The translations under genes and the position numbers were made by a program. A DNA stretch of 64,000 nt from Hyaloperonospora brassicae. Taxonomy: Eukaryota; Oomycota; Peronosporomycetes; Peronosporales; Peronosporaceae. The stretch spans positions 209,421-273,420 of the forward strand of contig CANTFL010000148.1 in the NCBI GenBank assembly GCA_947650285.1, read 5' to 3'. Positions 22,601 to 36,116 of this stretch are shown here, in pieces (within the stretch, counting starts at the first letter, position 1; the number at the start of each line of letters is the position of its first letter). The notes beneath the pieces are model-generated. The model saw only the letters and a program-made list of their open reading frames with translations, was not told where the DNA came from and ran no database searches.

Positions 22601-25600
22601 ACATAGTTGTTTTATTTATATCATAATTGTTTGCTTCCCAGATCACCCATGACGACGTCCATTCATGGATAATATATTGTTAAACTGTCTGCTGTCATAG
22701 AAGCACGATTTGGTTCTTACATGCATAATGTCGGCGTCCAGCTCAACAGTTAGGGAGAAGTTTATGTCTCTAGTTACAAAAATCTATGTTATGAGTCTAA
22801 TGTCCACCCCACTTGTAAACACCATATAAGTCCGATTAATTTTTTGATCTCATAAGTGAAAATCAAACCCGTATTATCTTGTATTGATGTAGAGTTCTAT
22901 CTGCGATGGTTCGAGCTGAGAGAAAAACATGTTATTTGATGTTTCATACATACTCTTTTGTTTTGCGTGGGTTCATCTCACCTGTCTAAAATAGTATAAT
23001 GGAATGTATAGGAACGCGTTAAGCATAATCAAACCATCCACACCGAATCAACTTTTGGATGCCCCATCCCGATTGGGGTCGACTTCAATCTAAAATTTAC
23101 ATTGTGACTTACTTACACGTGGAGCAATTTCAGCTTTGGGTTAAACCAGAAAAATAAAATATATATCGAAGGTAGTATATATTGGTCTTTTGATGTTGCG
23201 AGGCATAAAATGCACGTGTGACCGAGTATCTCCCCGGTCTTACTTTACTGAAAAAAACCCTTTCAAATCAATTTCGGCAGCGGTGGGACGTAAGAATTGC
23301 AATAAATTCATAATATAAGGTGACCGAAGTGATAGTCGATAGTATTCATTGTATTTTGTTTAAAAATTGAAACAAACAATGTCGTAAACGATCGACACGA
23401 GCACTGTAAAAATTGATGTGCATTACGTGAAGATTCTATGTATCCTTTAACAATCTATAAGCCAAGAAGTAATCAAAATCTACGCATGCCAAACGATTGG
23501 ATTAAAAGCCATCGCTAGGACGATTGCGTAATATTACATATGAAAGTAAAAATGTGGATCCGGAACCTGTCATTGACACCATTTTAGATACTATAACAAT
23601 TAGGTTTGGTATTACTATAATATTCATGTGTGCTTTGATACGTATATATTAAAGGAACGTTGCCCATATAGTTTATATATAAAAACTATGCATTCAATCG
23701 TCTATATATTATTGATCAACAAAACCAATAATCGATACGACCCGCGCGCAAAAAGAGGTAAGCGGGTCCTTCAAATTCAGGTTTGTCGCTTAATATATTA
23801 TAAAAAAATGGGCATATCTTAGACGCTTGCTGAACTTCTATCATTGTTGACTAGCGTCACAGATGATCTTCATTCTATTTCATACAACAATGTACTGTGT
23901 CAAGCTAATTTTGCGACGCCAATAAATTTGTTGTTGCTACATTTTACACAGCCTTGCTTACCTCGATGGCCATCTCAATATAACATATGATTTGATTGAT
24001 GCTCTGAACCATATCTACGCTATCAGCATAATTCATTTAATGTCAATTGTAATTCTACTGCCCATCATAATGAGCCAACATTACTTGTTGTTTATCCGCT
24101 CACGAAGGCGCAAATATATACGATAGCAACAATTGCGACATTAAAGATGACTCGTCGTGTCTCCACCAAACTATTAATAAGCTGATCTGCTCCGCCCGGT
24201 AGTGCGTTTAAATCGTGATCATATCGTTTAGCAGCATCATTCACTAATTTTTATCGCACAGGGAGTGTCATATTGCACCATATACGATACCTTGCTAAAC
24301 TGTTTTGTGTGTCGACAAAGAAGGTATATCGCTGGAGCTTTGTCAAGCCGGGGTCCCGCGAGAATGTAACTGCATCTTTCGTACCTTATAACGGCCCTTC
24401 TTTGTTTTTGAGTGAATCTGAATAGTTTATGCGTTGTACATTTGTCCTACACACGAGATGCAGGTACGTTTTAGATATCTTTGATTGATTTTATGCCATT
24501 CCCACCTACTTCTAAGCAATGTTGATTCGTGTTTTTATGTATACGCTTTAATATTGGGCGTGTAAGGCAAAGTCGAGTATATCTAAATCAATTCATATGA
24601 TTATGATGAGCTTGATCAAGAGGGATACACGCTGTATGATATTATCAAAGATCCTTCGCTTATTCGACTGATTGGCTAGAGGTCGATTATATGAACACCG
24701 AAGATGTAGGTGCGATGGACAAATTGGTACCCATTCCGTTATTAAATATAATAAACGATGCGTGCCCATGAAATGCGACATCACATTCCGTTTAAACATG
24801 TCCTCTCCTACACAAGTGATACATGCGAATATGGAACAATGAGGTCCCACATTGAGATAAATTTGAATCCTGCGATATCTATATGAAATAAGTATAAGCC
24901 GATCAAGTCTTCTTGGCGGGGTTGGCTGATTAGAATCTGAAGCCATTATCTCCGTGGGTAGCGCATTAATAAAGGCAACATGCAATCGCGAAAGCTTTTG
25001 TCTAGCCCGATGAAATCGAATGACCATCAGATGTGACGTATTGTAAGTGGGTATAGCACAATAGGCTGCACAAAATTAGTGTCATCCTATGTATTAATAC
25101 AATCAATTGTAGCTATATTTCTTTATTCTAAAAATCTGCTATTCAACGTGATGTCTATGTGAATGGGTCTGAAAACTGCTTGAAGAGATATTATTTATCT
25201 GTCTATGCGCGATTATTTAATTGCAGACCTTATGACATCTACCAGTATTGTGTGAGCATCTTACATAACCTTGCAACTTATCGTATGTCGCTTACAATTT
25301 GATTGTAAGCTAGCATTTTAACTTTCATCTAAATAAGTGCATTCACGTAGCTCAAATACTCCTATTTCAGGTTGAAATTTGTTGCTATCTTCTATTAGTC
25401 TTGCGCTTATCTATTGACAAAACATACAAACATTCAAATCTTCATCGTTTTAGGGTCCGTATTGACGGGTTCGTCTTAAACGCTTCTCTTTCGTGCGAAA
25501 ATAATCTATCTTTTTACGATGTACATTTTTTACGTGGTGACACATTTGTAAGGCTCATGATCACAACCTGCACAAAAATTGATCTTCTCACATTTTATAA

Positions 25601-28600
25601 TCGATTTATTTAGTGTATACAAGTTGTAAGTTTGGTAGATAATCTCGTTTTTAAATATTTTACGCCTCTAACAAAGTCTTTTAGTCCCTGTAGAGATACT
25701 TTAGTTTTCATTAAGCTTTTCATCACTCGATGTCGAATGTTTCAGGTGTAAATTTTTCAAATGCGAACTACACAACTTTAAAAAACTTAGCACGAATTTT
25801 AGCACATTGCACCTTAAATAGATAATTTGGAATGGATGTAATTACAAATGTCGTACGTAAAGCCTCTGGATGATGCAATACTAAGATTTGTGCTGCATAG
25901 CTAAAAGAAAGCGATGCGTACACAGAATAAAGACTACATTAGCAAGAATTGCTGATAGTCAGGGATATGCAAAAATCTTTATTTAACATAGGTAGATCTT
26001 TTGAATACTTTATAATTGATATATTATTATTATGATAAAGGGGACATTTTAATAGCTGAATAGGCTGATACCAATTGCGCGCCTTTAGCGGCAATTTGAG
26101 GTGTACATACTAGATATAATATCAGGCAAAAGTGGAGCAACACCGAATATTACCTGTAAATGTATTTTTGTATGCATATTGATGCGAAAGAGTAACATCA
26201 AATGATTATCACTTATATTAAATATGTACATTGACGAAATAGCAACAATGACATGTATCGATTTAAATCGTTACTGATAGACGTCACTTAATTTACGGCT
26301 CGGCGATTCACAAATACATACGCTTATACAGGTTATAGAATATTAATTCAAAAGAGCGTGCTCGTCAGGTAGGTTCGCTGCGGACCGGGGGATGCCTGCC
26401 ATAGAAACTCGAATGACAAGATTTTTCAGGCATCTACAGGTAGCGTGATGAACCGAAGTATTTTCAACGTGACCATACTTGATAACTTGTGAAGGGATAT
26501 ATTCGTCAATTAAGACCCGCTGACTTGTCAGAAGGTAGTGTTTATATATCGTGGAGCTACGAAGGGTATATCTAATATGAAGTATTATCGAGTTACCATA
26601 TGGTCCCCCAGACAGACGGTACAATATTAACTTTGTCTAGTAACTATTTGGCAGGCCTCAATGAGGGTACAATATCCGTCATATTTAGCGTATACTGCGC
26701 CAGGTATGTGGTCAAGCATGTATGACGTCATCATCTATCCACTGGCGTAATGCCACAAGGAAATTATATGAGATAGAAAGTGGCACATGCAAATATTGAA
26801 ATTCAGTTGCCTCCTCTTTTCATGTTCATTTAAGAATTTTAGCTGTATAAGCCGTAAGTGAATATAAAGATGATTGCTGCCAGTAAAAAATCGTTTATTT
26901 TTGCCAAATGACCAATTTTGAAAAGGTAATTGGTGGATTTTTTTTGTATCAGTGCGTTGGGTTTGTACTATACAATGGATTGAGTTAGTTTGTTGCAGCA
27001 GCACACATAGTGCCTAAAAGGCATCAGAAAATCAAGAGAAAAAAATGAATTGTGACCTTAGCTTAGTAAATGAGTTCAAGAAGCTTCATTGCTGAGTAAT
27101 ACATGAACAATACAAAATATGATGTGAGATAAGACCATATTATACCTTCTCGAACAAATTTGTAGGTAGAAAGTTTATAAGAGATCGGCTAAAGACAGAA
27201 TGTCCGGAAATGCGAAAGTCTTATAGTATTATTACATTTGACCGGAAGATTTCATGATATATCCCACAGGGCTTTTCAAGAGCAAACGTTGCCAGCTCGT
27301 ATAATGGTGATGAATTTAAACATAAAAGTTGATGAGACAGCTTAAAGATACATTTTAATAACCAACAGCCGACATGAAACGATCTCCATGTAACTGGATG
27401 ACCTCACGTCCCCATATAATTTTGCAACAACATATGTCGAGCAAGAATTGGATATGAGACGCGATAATACACTGTACTACTTTCCAGGCACCGTCTTACT
27501 CATTTCGCAACTTCAGTAATAATATAATTTATGTCGCGGTCGCACAATATGGGTACTAAACTTGTAAGGTTAAATCCTACCTTTAATTATAAAAGTGATT
27601 AATCTGGATCCTGGAAATATTAATTTTTTTGCAGCAAATACTCGATATATCAATTTTAAATCGCTGCGCAATATATGTACGTTGTGCATTATAGAGATGT
27701 CATGAGCGATAGTATTAGGCAACGCAAGATAACTATTTTCAGATAAAATATGTGCTCTAGATTATATAAAAAGTAAAAAATTTATAATTCTTTATGGTGT
27801 ATATAGTTATGTAATCAAGAAAACGAATGGGATATTATTTGAAAGTTAAGAACCAAAGATTTGGGGGTAACTGTCTATTATGACGCCGCGCTTTTGGAAC
27901 GAATACACATAGCTTTGAGTCTTTAGATGCAATCTTGATGGCTGAATACATTCAGGTAACTAGTTATATTTTCAAAGTTCATATTTCGGTGTGGCGTCGC
28001 ACTTAGAGCAAGGTCCTTGTTTGTTTGAACATGTAAATGAAAAATCTGGCAGATGAAGACATAAGCATGAAAAATATTCCGCACGTTAATACAGTCGTAT
28101 TAATTTGGTAGCCATCAATCTATTCTTGCTATAACAGTGTGGTACTTACATACCATAAGAGCCACAGATTTATATTCCATACTGTCCATGTGGTCTCCTG
28201 AAAATCTTACAATCATCCACCGCGTCACTCTTAAAAATTATATTAACCTTTTGTCTGCTTATTCAAATATATACAACAATAATATGAGGCTCTCATAACT
28301 ATGTTCGTATGAAGCAAGGAGTACGATGCGCGTAAACAGCCACAACAGAAGTGCCCATCTGGATACCACCGGTACGGAAAGTTCGAGTCGTTTATAGTCA
28401 TTTGAAGGCAATTAAAATTTGAGATAAAAAATGTTTGAGTCGTTTTCTTGTGAATGAATGAAGTAGCTTGGGACGCTAAAAGCCTCCTCAAACACATGAC
28501 TTGGTATACCGCCGCTAAACTCACGGAACCTCGTTCGAAGAACGAGTTGTGGTCTGATTGAATTAATACGTCGGCGCTAGAATACTTGAGGATAATTCTT

Positions 28601-31229
28601 TACTCTAAACAGTAATGTCACAATCATAGTCGACTGCATCATCGATGATACTGCTCAGAGTCTGTGACTCGTACTCTGGTGGCGCCAAACTAACGTGTGA
28701 ATGTAAGCGCAACCGTGAAAATGCCCTTTCTTCCACTTTTAATGTCTTGAGAAGGAATGAGACGAATGTTGATCCGTGTTACCAACCGTCTGGTGAAGGA
28801 CGTTGTACCGATGGTACACTGTAGGTGGTACATCTATAAAATAGATACGTGTAACATGTGATGTAGTACTCTATTCAATCAGTTTCGCATCAGAAAGTAA
28901 TAGTACGCTTCGAATGTTCCCTTTGTAGATGTTTAATACTTTTGTTTTTCTCAAAACTCAGGATTATCTATCCATGTTCAATATTCACTCAACATCGGTT
29001 CGCATTTGATCTGTTTAGACACGTGTCTTGTCGAGACGCCTTTAATAACGAGCGTTCGAAGCATTGGTAAGGCATATGCTATCTAAATAAGTTCTGCTTA
29101 GCTCTCGAGCGCGAAATTCGCCACGTAGCTGCTACATATAGTATTTTGCGCACACGAAATGCATCTACACGCGACTCGGACACTTTATATTCGTTTAACG
29201 TATTTTTTACACGGACACCATCAGTCCGTATCATTGCATATAACACTATGTACTGACAGTCGATGACGTGAAAGCGATAACTGAAGACCTCTGTGCAAGA
29301 GTACTATACAGCCAAGGATATGGCTGAGTACTTTAGATACACCTTGCTTTGTCGACGTCCGCGCCCATTCAAGGTGATGATTTCGGAGGAGCTTAATTTA
29401 TATCGCGGAAATAACGTTATTATTTCTTTTCAGAATTATAAGGCCACGTCTATTTCGTACAAGGTATTCAAACCAGTGCGATTTGAAAGAGCATCCACAT
29501 CAAATTATTGAATTGCATTTGTTGATAGCTGGACGGAGAATGGCGTCAGAGTTACTTAGTATGCTTTGTTTGCAGCACGCGTAAATTATCACATCACTTA
29601 AGAGCGACTCCAGTCCACATGCTTCTCGTTCGATACATTTTAAGTCGACAACTACACGACAGACTCAGGACAGCTACATGAAGATTACTGGATCTGCCCA
29701 ATTATGCGCATACAAAAGTTATCCTAGCACTCGCGAATACTACAAGCGACTTAAGCCCTTTTATTCGGTTTTCGAACACGAGAACGTCCTGCTTTACCCA
29801 AATTAATCTTTTTATGATCAAATGATTCGCACTGATAAACATCTCGCTTAAAACAACCAGCGAAAGTATAGACTAGACCATACGGCCTTGACGTGCACAA
29901 AAATTTTATTATCACGATTTACAATAGTCACGCAACAATGGGTCACATCCGTCAACTATTTTTGTGCCTATGCAGTCGATCGTGCAGCATGGGGGGAGAG
30001 TGTAAAGATTGTAGAAGATCAAACATAAATGTTCAGCCCGACCACAAGAAAATGCCACCATTACAGGTTCTTCTAGTTGATGACGCGTCCGAACTCTAGC
30101 TTTGCGCTCGCCGGAGTTCTCCAAGTCAGCAGTCGACTATTCGCTGCTAATTGTGCTAGCACTTGCGTAAGTTGATGGTAGTTGTGAAGTGGGAGATATA
30201 TGGACGTGTTAATCACTACCACCGACATGTAATGTTTCCTCTCTCATAATTTTGCGGATTCTTATATATGTAACGAGGCACTGATTACCAAGTATTGGAC
30301 GACAATAGTTCGGAGTCAAATTACACTGAATGTAGTGACGGTCAGTGCTCTGATAGCTGTGAGTTCTACACAGAGGAAAGACAAAATCTCCAATCAAGAC
30401 TAATTGTAGAAAAAGTAAACTGTCATTCCATACAATCAAGTCCAATATCTCTTGTTCTTTGAATTGTCCTAGCTTTATCATATAAATGGAAACAAATGTA
30501 AGATGACGTCTGCTCACCACCCATTGCGGGCGTCTGGCATCAATTGATGGGTATGTATAATTAAAATATCAATCAGTGAGTAGCCTTATAATTACCGCAA
30601 CAATATCACTGCTATTTTGAAATTGTGATAAGAATATTGGACATAATACTATTTATTTTTATTTCGCACAGTAACAATTTCATGCAACGGGCAATTCCTT
30701 AACAATGTACCTGGCATCATCATCGGCTACCACATATAAATCTGGCCAATCTCATTCCTACTAAACATAATGTATTGCTATATTTGATAAAGTGTCGATC
30801 CACCAATTCCGTGTCTATATAAACGTGTTAGGTAAACTTGATAATGGGCGAATATGAAAGTTGATCAACAATCTCGTCCGCATTTGAATATCTTAGTCCG
30901 GGTTTAGGGTCACTGGTGTAGGCACGACTGTTATCCGGAACTGGCCTAGGATCAATATCAATCCTTCGTGCAGTTAACAAGTCTATATTATTGGAAACGG
31001 ATCGATTGTAAAACAGGTGGCTGCGTTCAACAATGAAGAACGTTAAGTGTACAACCAAGATCGCTTGATAATCGTCCTGTAGATCTACGCTGCATAGTTG
31101 GTGCTGCTATTAAGTATCCACGAATTAGCGTCTGCGTAAGGGAGCTTTTCTATTACACCCTCAGACCCTCGCGAAATCGCTGCTGTAATGTTTGCATCCC
31201 TCTTATGAAAAGTCACTTTGGATCTACAC
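19611..31229. other. AT-rich gene desert
   Basis: About 11.6 kb of strongly AT-rich DNA. Frames are short, mostly under 100 codons, and none resembles a known family. Coding-like composition is slightly better at about 24,600-25,020 and 26,340-26,620 (minus strand), but nothing could be named. No tRNA, rRNA or tandem array was seen. It is probably very old transposon debris. Confidence 0.55.
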
Positions 31230-32640
31230 GGTCACCGAGCATTGAATTGATTGCTCGAACTGCTCCATCTTTTCCCTCGGCGCTGATTTTTGTCTTCAAA
31301 ATTTAAAACTTCTCTTGTCGACCCCGACTCTTCAATGTCGCTGCTCTCTTGGGCCCTGAGTAGACACTCAGCGGACGTTTCTTCAATAAGCAGGAATGTG
31401 CAAGTTAGCGCTTCCATCTCCGTGTCGGGCTCGGCGATGCATCAAAAGATAATTTTAGGTCCATAGGGTCGCGGATGCGTAGCTGACACAATCTGTTAAC
31501 AAGCTGAATTTCAGTTGGTTATCGGCGTCATTGCGTGATCTGTGAGTGGTAATAAAACCTGCCACGAGCCCTGTGAGCGGAAAGCGGCTCAAATTAGCAT
31601 CGCTTGGAACGTCACGCCAGCAGGATATTATGTACTTAATGGATGTGAGCTGATACAGCGTGTAGATACTGGTCTGTAATTTTTCATCCTTCATATCCTT
31701 AGCGTGCTCGAACTGGCGATGTCGATACCGACGCTTAAATGAGGCAATGATACCGGCGTTCATTTACTGCAGCTTTATGGTCATAAAAGAGAGAAAAACA
31801 CGACTGTTACGAGCTTTCAGCCATATCATGAGCAATATGCGCCGATGCATTGTCGAGAAGGAAATCGGTAAATCGTTTTGATCGCGCTTATCGTTTTCAA
31901 GATCATAAACCCACTAATCGAAAGGACACCGGTCATCTACTATTCCTTCAAATTGCTGCGATAGTTAAAGCCGTCTTCATCTCCTGTCTTCTTTTGGAGT
32001 CAGCGCGGCTTCTTTGCATGACCAATGATGAAGGGCTCGCGTTTGTCCAAGCCGTCATCGTCACACATCAGAGCGACCGTCACACGAGTCTCGCTTTTCT
32101 CCGATACTCCCACTTATCGTTGGGTGGTAGGCGTACCGAGGGCAAAGCAGTAGATCAGCTATGTTTCGTAAATGTTGTAAATGTCATCAAGAGAGACTCT
32201 TTTCAGACGCTCCGGATGGCGTCGCGCTGCGCGGGTATCTATTTTAGTTTAAAGAGCTACTCACAACGTGAGTGCTAATTCGCTTTGAGCCATGACGCCC
32301 CTAAAAAGCTTAGAGCCATTTATTCGAAACAAAAGCAAGTGGTCTTCTTGAATACTGCTCAACGTTGAAAAATGCTTCACTCATCAGGTCTCCGCTCAGC
32401 ACCACGCGCTTGGCTTGACACTGCAGCACATAATTCGCAAGGGCTTCGTCTACTGCAAAAACGCAGGCAGTCGTATCCTATTACTTTTATGTTCGAGATT
32501 CACCACGTGCAGGAACTTCTGACGATCACGCATTATGCCGGGTATCGTCCCCGGGACAGGCGCCTTAGAGATTCCGAACTCACTCTTTGCCTTCCCTGAC
32601 ATCTGCGACTGTGTAAGAGCGGCTTTTGCGTCATGCCACT
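31230..32640 (-). pseudogene. pogo/Tigger transposase relic B
   Basis: The minus strand gives in order KSEFGISKAPVPGTI (N-terminal HTH, about 32,600), DDIYNIYET (about 32,180), RVTVALMCDDDGLDKREPFI and IGHAKKPR (about 32,080-32,010), FLLDNASAHIAHDM (about 31,860, the second catalytic-Asp region), and MNAGIIASFKRRYRHRQFEH then YIISCWRDVPSDA (31,763-31,600), which is the diagnostic PMDAGII.SFK region and the following helix. The order and spacing fit a full-length transposase. Many stops and frame changes make it a pseudogene. A SINE-like element lies 230 bp upstream. Confidence 0.75.
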
Positions 32641-32868
32641 GGCAGATCTACTTCTTCTTCTCATACGTCATGTTACCAACCTGTTTAAGTCGCGACGGCA
32701 TCGTTGCGTGAACGGCGAATCAGCAAAGCATAAAGTGGTTCGATCATTTGTGCATTTTTCTCCTACTGTAAGTGCTTTTACGTTGCTGTCCACTTTTTTT
32801 GTTCTGTCAACGGTTGTTGCAGCAAAGTCCTTCCTACTCTCTGATTGTGTCATCATACCGAAAGAAGG

Positions 32869-33010
32869 GGACGTCACTGCTGACAGGCAGTGCTGGTTAA
32901 CCCTATATATCAGGACCCGAAGGTTTAATATTATATTTTGCTCGAACTAATTTTCGAACCGGTAACCTCTTAGATGGTATTGTCACACCAACTCGGTTGA
33001 GCTACACGCG
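32869..33010 (-). mobile_element. tRNA-related SINE copy
   Basis: On the minus strand the head reads TAGCTCAACCGAGTTGGT (A box, 33,004-32,987) and GGTTACCGGTTCGAAAA (B box, 32,967-32,951) with tRNA-like spacing. An AT-rich body and the block TTAAACCTTCGGGTCCT follow, shared with 19,458-19,610. This is the layout of a tRNA-derived RNA polymerase III retroposon. Confidence 0.6.
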
Positions 33011-34303
33011 AACACCAAACGAATCACACACAACACTAATTCAAACTGTGCACACAGTTGTTACACACACTCGCATAAACTAAAACGTTTTTATTTAAAT
33101 TTACGCTCCATAATGCATATGCACAACGCATCACCATCACTTTGTTGCGCGGCAAATTTATTGCCGAGACGTTTGGGATAAACGTTGTGCTGAGATTAGG
33201 TGTTGACCACGAATACGTGCTGATTTGATGATATTAAGATATTCTAATGATCAAAGGGTGTTCGCACCTCTCGGTTTGATGTCTTTGTTGTGTATGATAC
33301 GCTTGCGCTCCACAGGTCGTATCAAACTTGGCAGGTTTATTTGTACAACAATATACAAGGTTTGAATTTATCTGGCGTGATCAGTATCACGAAAATTCTT
33401 GGCGACAGCAACAGGTGATATGCAACATAAAGCTGTATCACGACGGTTGCATAGCGTAGGAGAAATGATGAGTCGATATGTGCTGGCAAATAACGTCTCC
33501 TGATGATATTTATCTTCTGCTCCTTTAACCTTACGAAGTCAAGTAAAGTGAAAGCTCCTCCGCGAGGCACGAGCGTGTCAGCAGCATCTTTGCCACTACT
33601 TGATGAGGACATCGTGATCGTGCTATTTTCACCAATAAGAGTTAGCACTTAAAAGCAGCGTCGATGGATGTTTGCAATAGGGACACGGTCACTTAAAACG
33701 GTAGCAAGCGGGAATCTTGCTAATTTTACACGGATTTAATAAGTCCGCCTATTACCATGTTATCTACAATTAGCGAGGCAACGAAGAGAGTCGTCGCCTA
33801 AGGTGACAAGCCCCGAAGAATCATCACCTGCCTCGCGCGAGCAACCTGCGTTGCTAACACGACTCAGATATATCTTCTGCAACAAGAAAATATTAGATAG
33901 ACATGTTTGCTTCTCTCATGTAGCGCTTTTTGAATCTTTTGCTTTGCACGCAAACATTAAAACCGTGACCGTCAACATCCGACATGACACAAAAACCTTT
34001 TCGTCTCGTTCGTAGTGGCCCCCAATGCGTCTGTGTATCGCCTTCGACATTTCTCTCGGAACGAGATGAAAGAACAGCGACAAATCTGTCTGGAAACACA
34101 ATATGTTTAGCCGACAAGTTTACGTGTCGTGCTGTCTTCTTCCGCTCCTTATAAGTTTTTGCACAGATACAGAGAGAAAATTACAGATACTACGTCAACC
34201 CTTGATGAGGCTGTGGATGATGTGTCGATGACATAATACAAGGGCATGGTTGACCGCGTTGATGACGGGCTGATTAGGCTAGTTTCGCGATGTCAATTAA
34301 ACT
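33011..34303. other. Gene-poor spacer
   Basis: Frames on both strands are short and overlapping with no recognisable domain. Composition becomes less AT-rich toward the right. Confidence 0.45.
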
Positions 34304-34602
34304 ATGACTTTGCTCAAGTCGAGGATGTATCTTGGTGACTGGTTCACGTTCTGCGTTCGAGTGAGGCTGAATATGTCCACGATTCACTGTACGCTGTATA
34401 GCAGCATGTGCAGTGGCGTCGTCCTCTTTATGGCTTTGAACTCTAGACAGTTGTGTTTACGTGCTAAGTGGAAGAGTGCGAGTACTCGTGTATTGCATCC
34501 ACAGGAGACTGTCGGTGAGGTGGAGAAGATGCTGAAGGGATCGCCCGTTACCTATGCGAATGAAAGAGATGCAGTCAATCGGAGTACACAGACGACCAGC
34601 AT
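34304..34602 (+). pseudogene. Coding-like fragment cut by the gypsy LTR
   Basis: A forward frame of about 100 codons (for example ETVGEVEKMLKGSPVTYANE) runs directly into the 5' LTR. A related forward segment in another frame lies just upstream (about 34,250: DDGLIRLVSRCQLNYDFAQV). It may be the remains of a gene into which the retrotransposon jumped. No family recognised. Confidence 0.25.
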
Positions 34603-34996
34603 TGTAAAGGGGCAGCCCGTTACATGGAAATTGTCATTTGAAGAGATAATGACAATAAAGAATATTACGTTATATATTCTTTTAAAAAATACACCAATGG
34701 TGGTGATATTGAAGGGTCGACCAAAGAGTCTGTTCATTGGTTGATATCTTGATGATATCAACCCACCAATCGCCGCAAGACGCGCGCAATGAGTGGTGAC
34801 GAGACGTCACCATACATTCAGTCATATTAGCATAATTAAGTTGAGTCAGACAAAGAGACAGTGGTTATAAGACTTAATTATATTGATACAACAGTTTTAC
34901 TTCTCCCTTATCTACGCTTCCTCGTTTGCCTCGTGTACGTCTGTCGGGGCATTGAACCCCTTGCGGTAAGTTCACGCAAGGGTGTGCCCCGTTATA
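34603..34996 (+). repeat. Gypsy 5' LTR
   Basis: It begins TGTAAAGG and ends in GTTATA (GTTACA in the partner). It aligns throughout with 42,189-42,579, including a long identical block GGGTCGACCAAAGAGTCTG. Several internal hairpins are shared with the 3' copy, with decay in the first 100 bases. Confidence 0.93.
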
Positions 34997-34998
34997 CC

Positions 34999-35011
34999 TG
35001 GTAGCACTTCG
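34999..35011 (+). other. Candidate tRNA primer-binding site
   Basis: TGGTAGCACTTCG starts two bases after the 5' LTR, the position where minus-strand synthesis is primed by a tRNA 3' end. The TGG start is complementary to a tRNA CCA tail. The tRNA species was not identified. Confidence 0.6.
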
Positions 35012-35040
35012 TAGTCCTTCCAAGGACCACAACATCCGAC

Positions 35041-36116
35041 ATGAACATGTTAAATGATGAGGAAACCTTTCACGCCACGCGTGAAGGGTTTATCCATTTG
35101 AGTGACATCGAATGGGGTGCGGTAGAACTAATGAGTTATACCGTAGGCGAGTTCGCCATTAGCGCCATATTGGAGTCTCTAGACAGAGACCAACTACATG
35201 CCGCTATCGCCAAGTTCATTCAACATGAACTTGTCGCCGAAAGGGAGAAAGCAGCCTTGCTTCACCAGCAAGGCTCTCAACAGGCCGAGCAGTTGAGAGA
35301 ACTCGGTGCTCAAGAGACAGAGCTGTTGAGACAGCAGTAATTCCATGCTGATGTGGGCGGGACGGCACATGCGCGTCGTCCCGAAGTCATGAAAGTTGAC
35401 ATCTCCAAGTACAGTGGAGCCCCGGAGGACTCCCTGTTACTGTGGTTTGTCGAAACCGACAGAGCCCTAAGGGCTCGGCGCGTCGAAGATGAGCAAATGA
35501 AACTCACATTTGCTCAAACCCACTTCGCAGGACGTGCCAAAACTTGGTCCCTGGGGCTCGAGAGTAGCAAACAAAATGTGTTTAGGTCGCTAGATGACTT
35601 CAAGGCCCGGCTCAGACAAACGTTTGAGCCGCCACGCGCTAAGTTCAGAGCTCGTTCAGAGCTCCTGAAACTCAAGCAGGGTAAGCGTGATGTGCACGCT
35701 TACGCTCAACATATACGGCTCCTCGCGAGTAGTATAACTGCTAACCCAGTTCATGAACACACGTTGATTACGGTGTTCATGCAAGGGCTCGCAGAAGGGC
35801 CCGTCAGGAGCCACCTGTTCCGCCTTGAGCTGAATACGCTGGAAGATACGATATCAGCCGCGGAACAGGAAGGCTTTAGCATGAGACAGGCTCATGCTAG
35901 CTCAAACTCTTACCGTCCACCAAGACGACAAGAGATCGGAGGTCCAGAACCAATGGACCTCTGCTATGTTGAGAGCGAGAGACCTCGCTCTTCAAACAAC
36001 AAGCGATTGCAGAGGTGCAATCGCTGTCAGAAGTTAGGGCACTAAGTATACGAGTGTAGTGCTCCACGCCCAGTACCAAACAGTACTGAGCGAAATGGAC
36101 GACCGTTCGCCAGAAA
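35041..36116 (+). pseudogene. Gypsy gag, two in-frame stops
   Basis: ATG 35,041 opens gag. A charged coiled-coil-like N-terminus (AEREKAALLHQQGSQQAEQL) is followed by an in-frame TAA at 35,338, where the neighbouring codons are CAG. The same frame continues through the gag core (MKLTFAQTHFAGRAKTWSL, FEPPRAKFRARSELLKLKQG) to a CCHC zinc knuckle, CNRCQKLGH, interrupted by a second TAA at 36,043 before the last Cys. Gag packages the element RNA into cytoplasmic particles. This copy cannot make it in one piece. Confidence 0.88.

Noticed and set aside
31850..32278. 142-codon plus frame in the Tigger B region
   Set aside because: The opposite strand carries recognisable transposase motifs, so this is their shadow.
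32951..33010. Functional tRNA gene
   Set aside because: A and B boxes are present but the acceptor stem does not pair and a related degraded copy exists, so a SINE head is a better reading.
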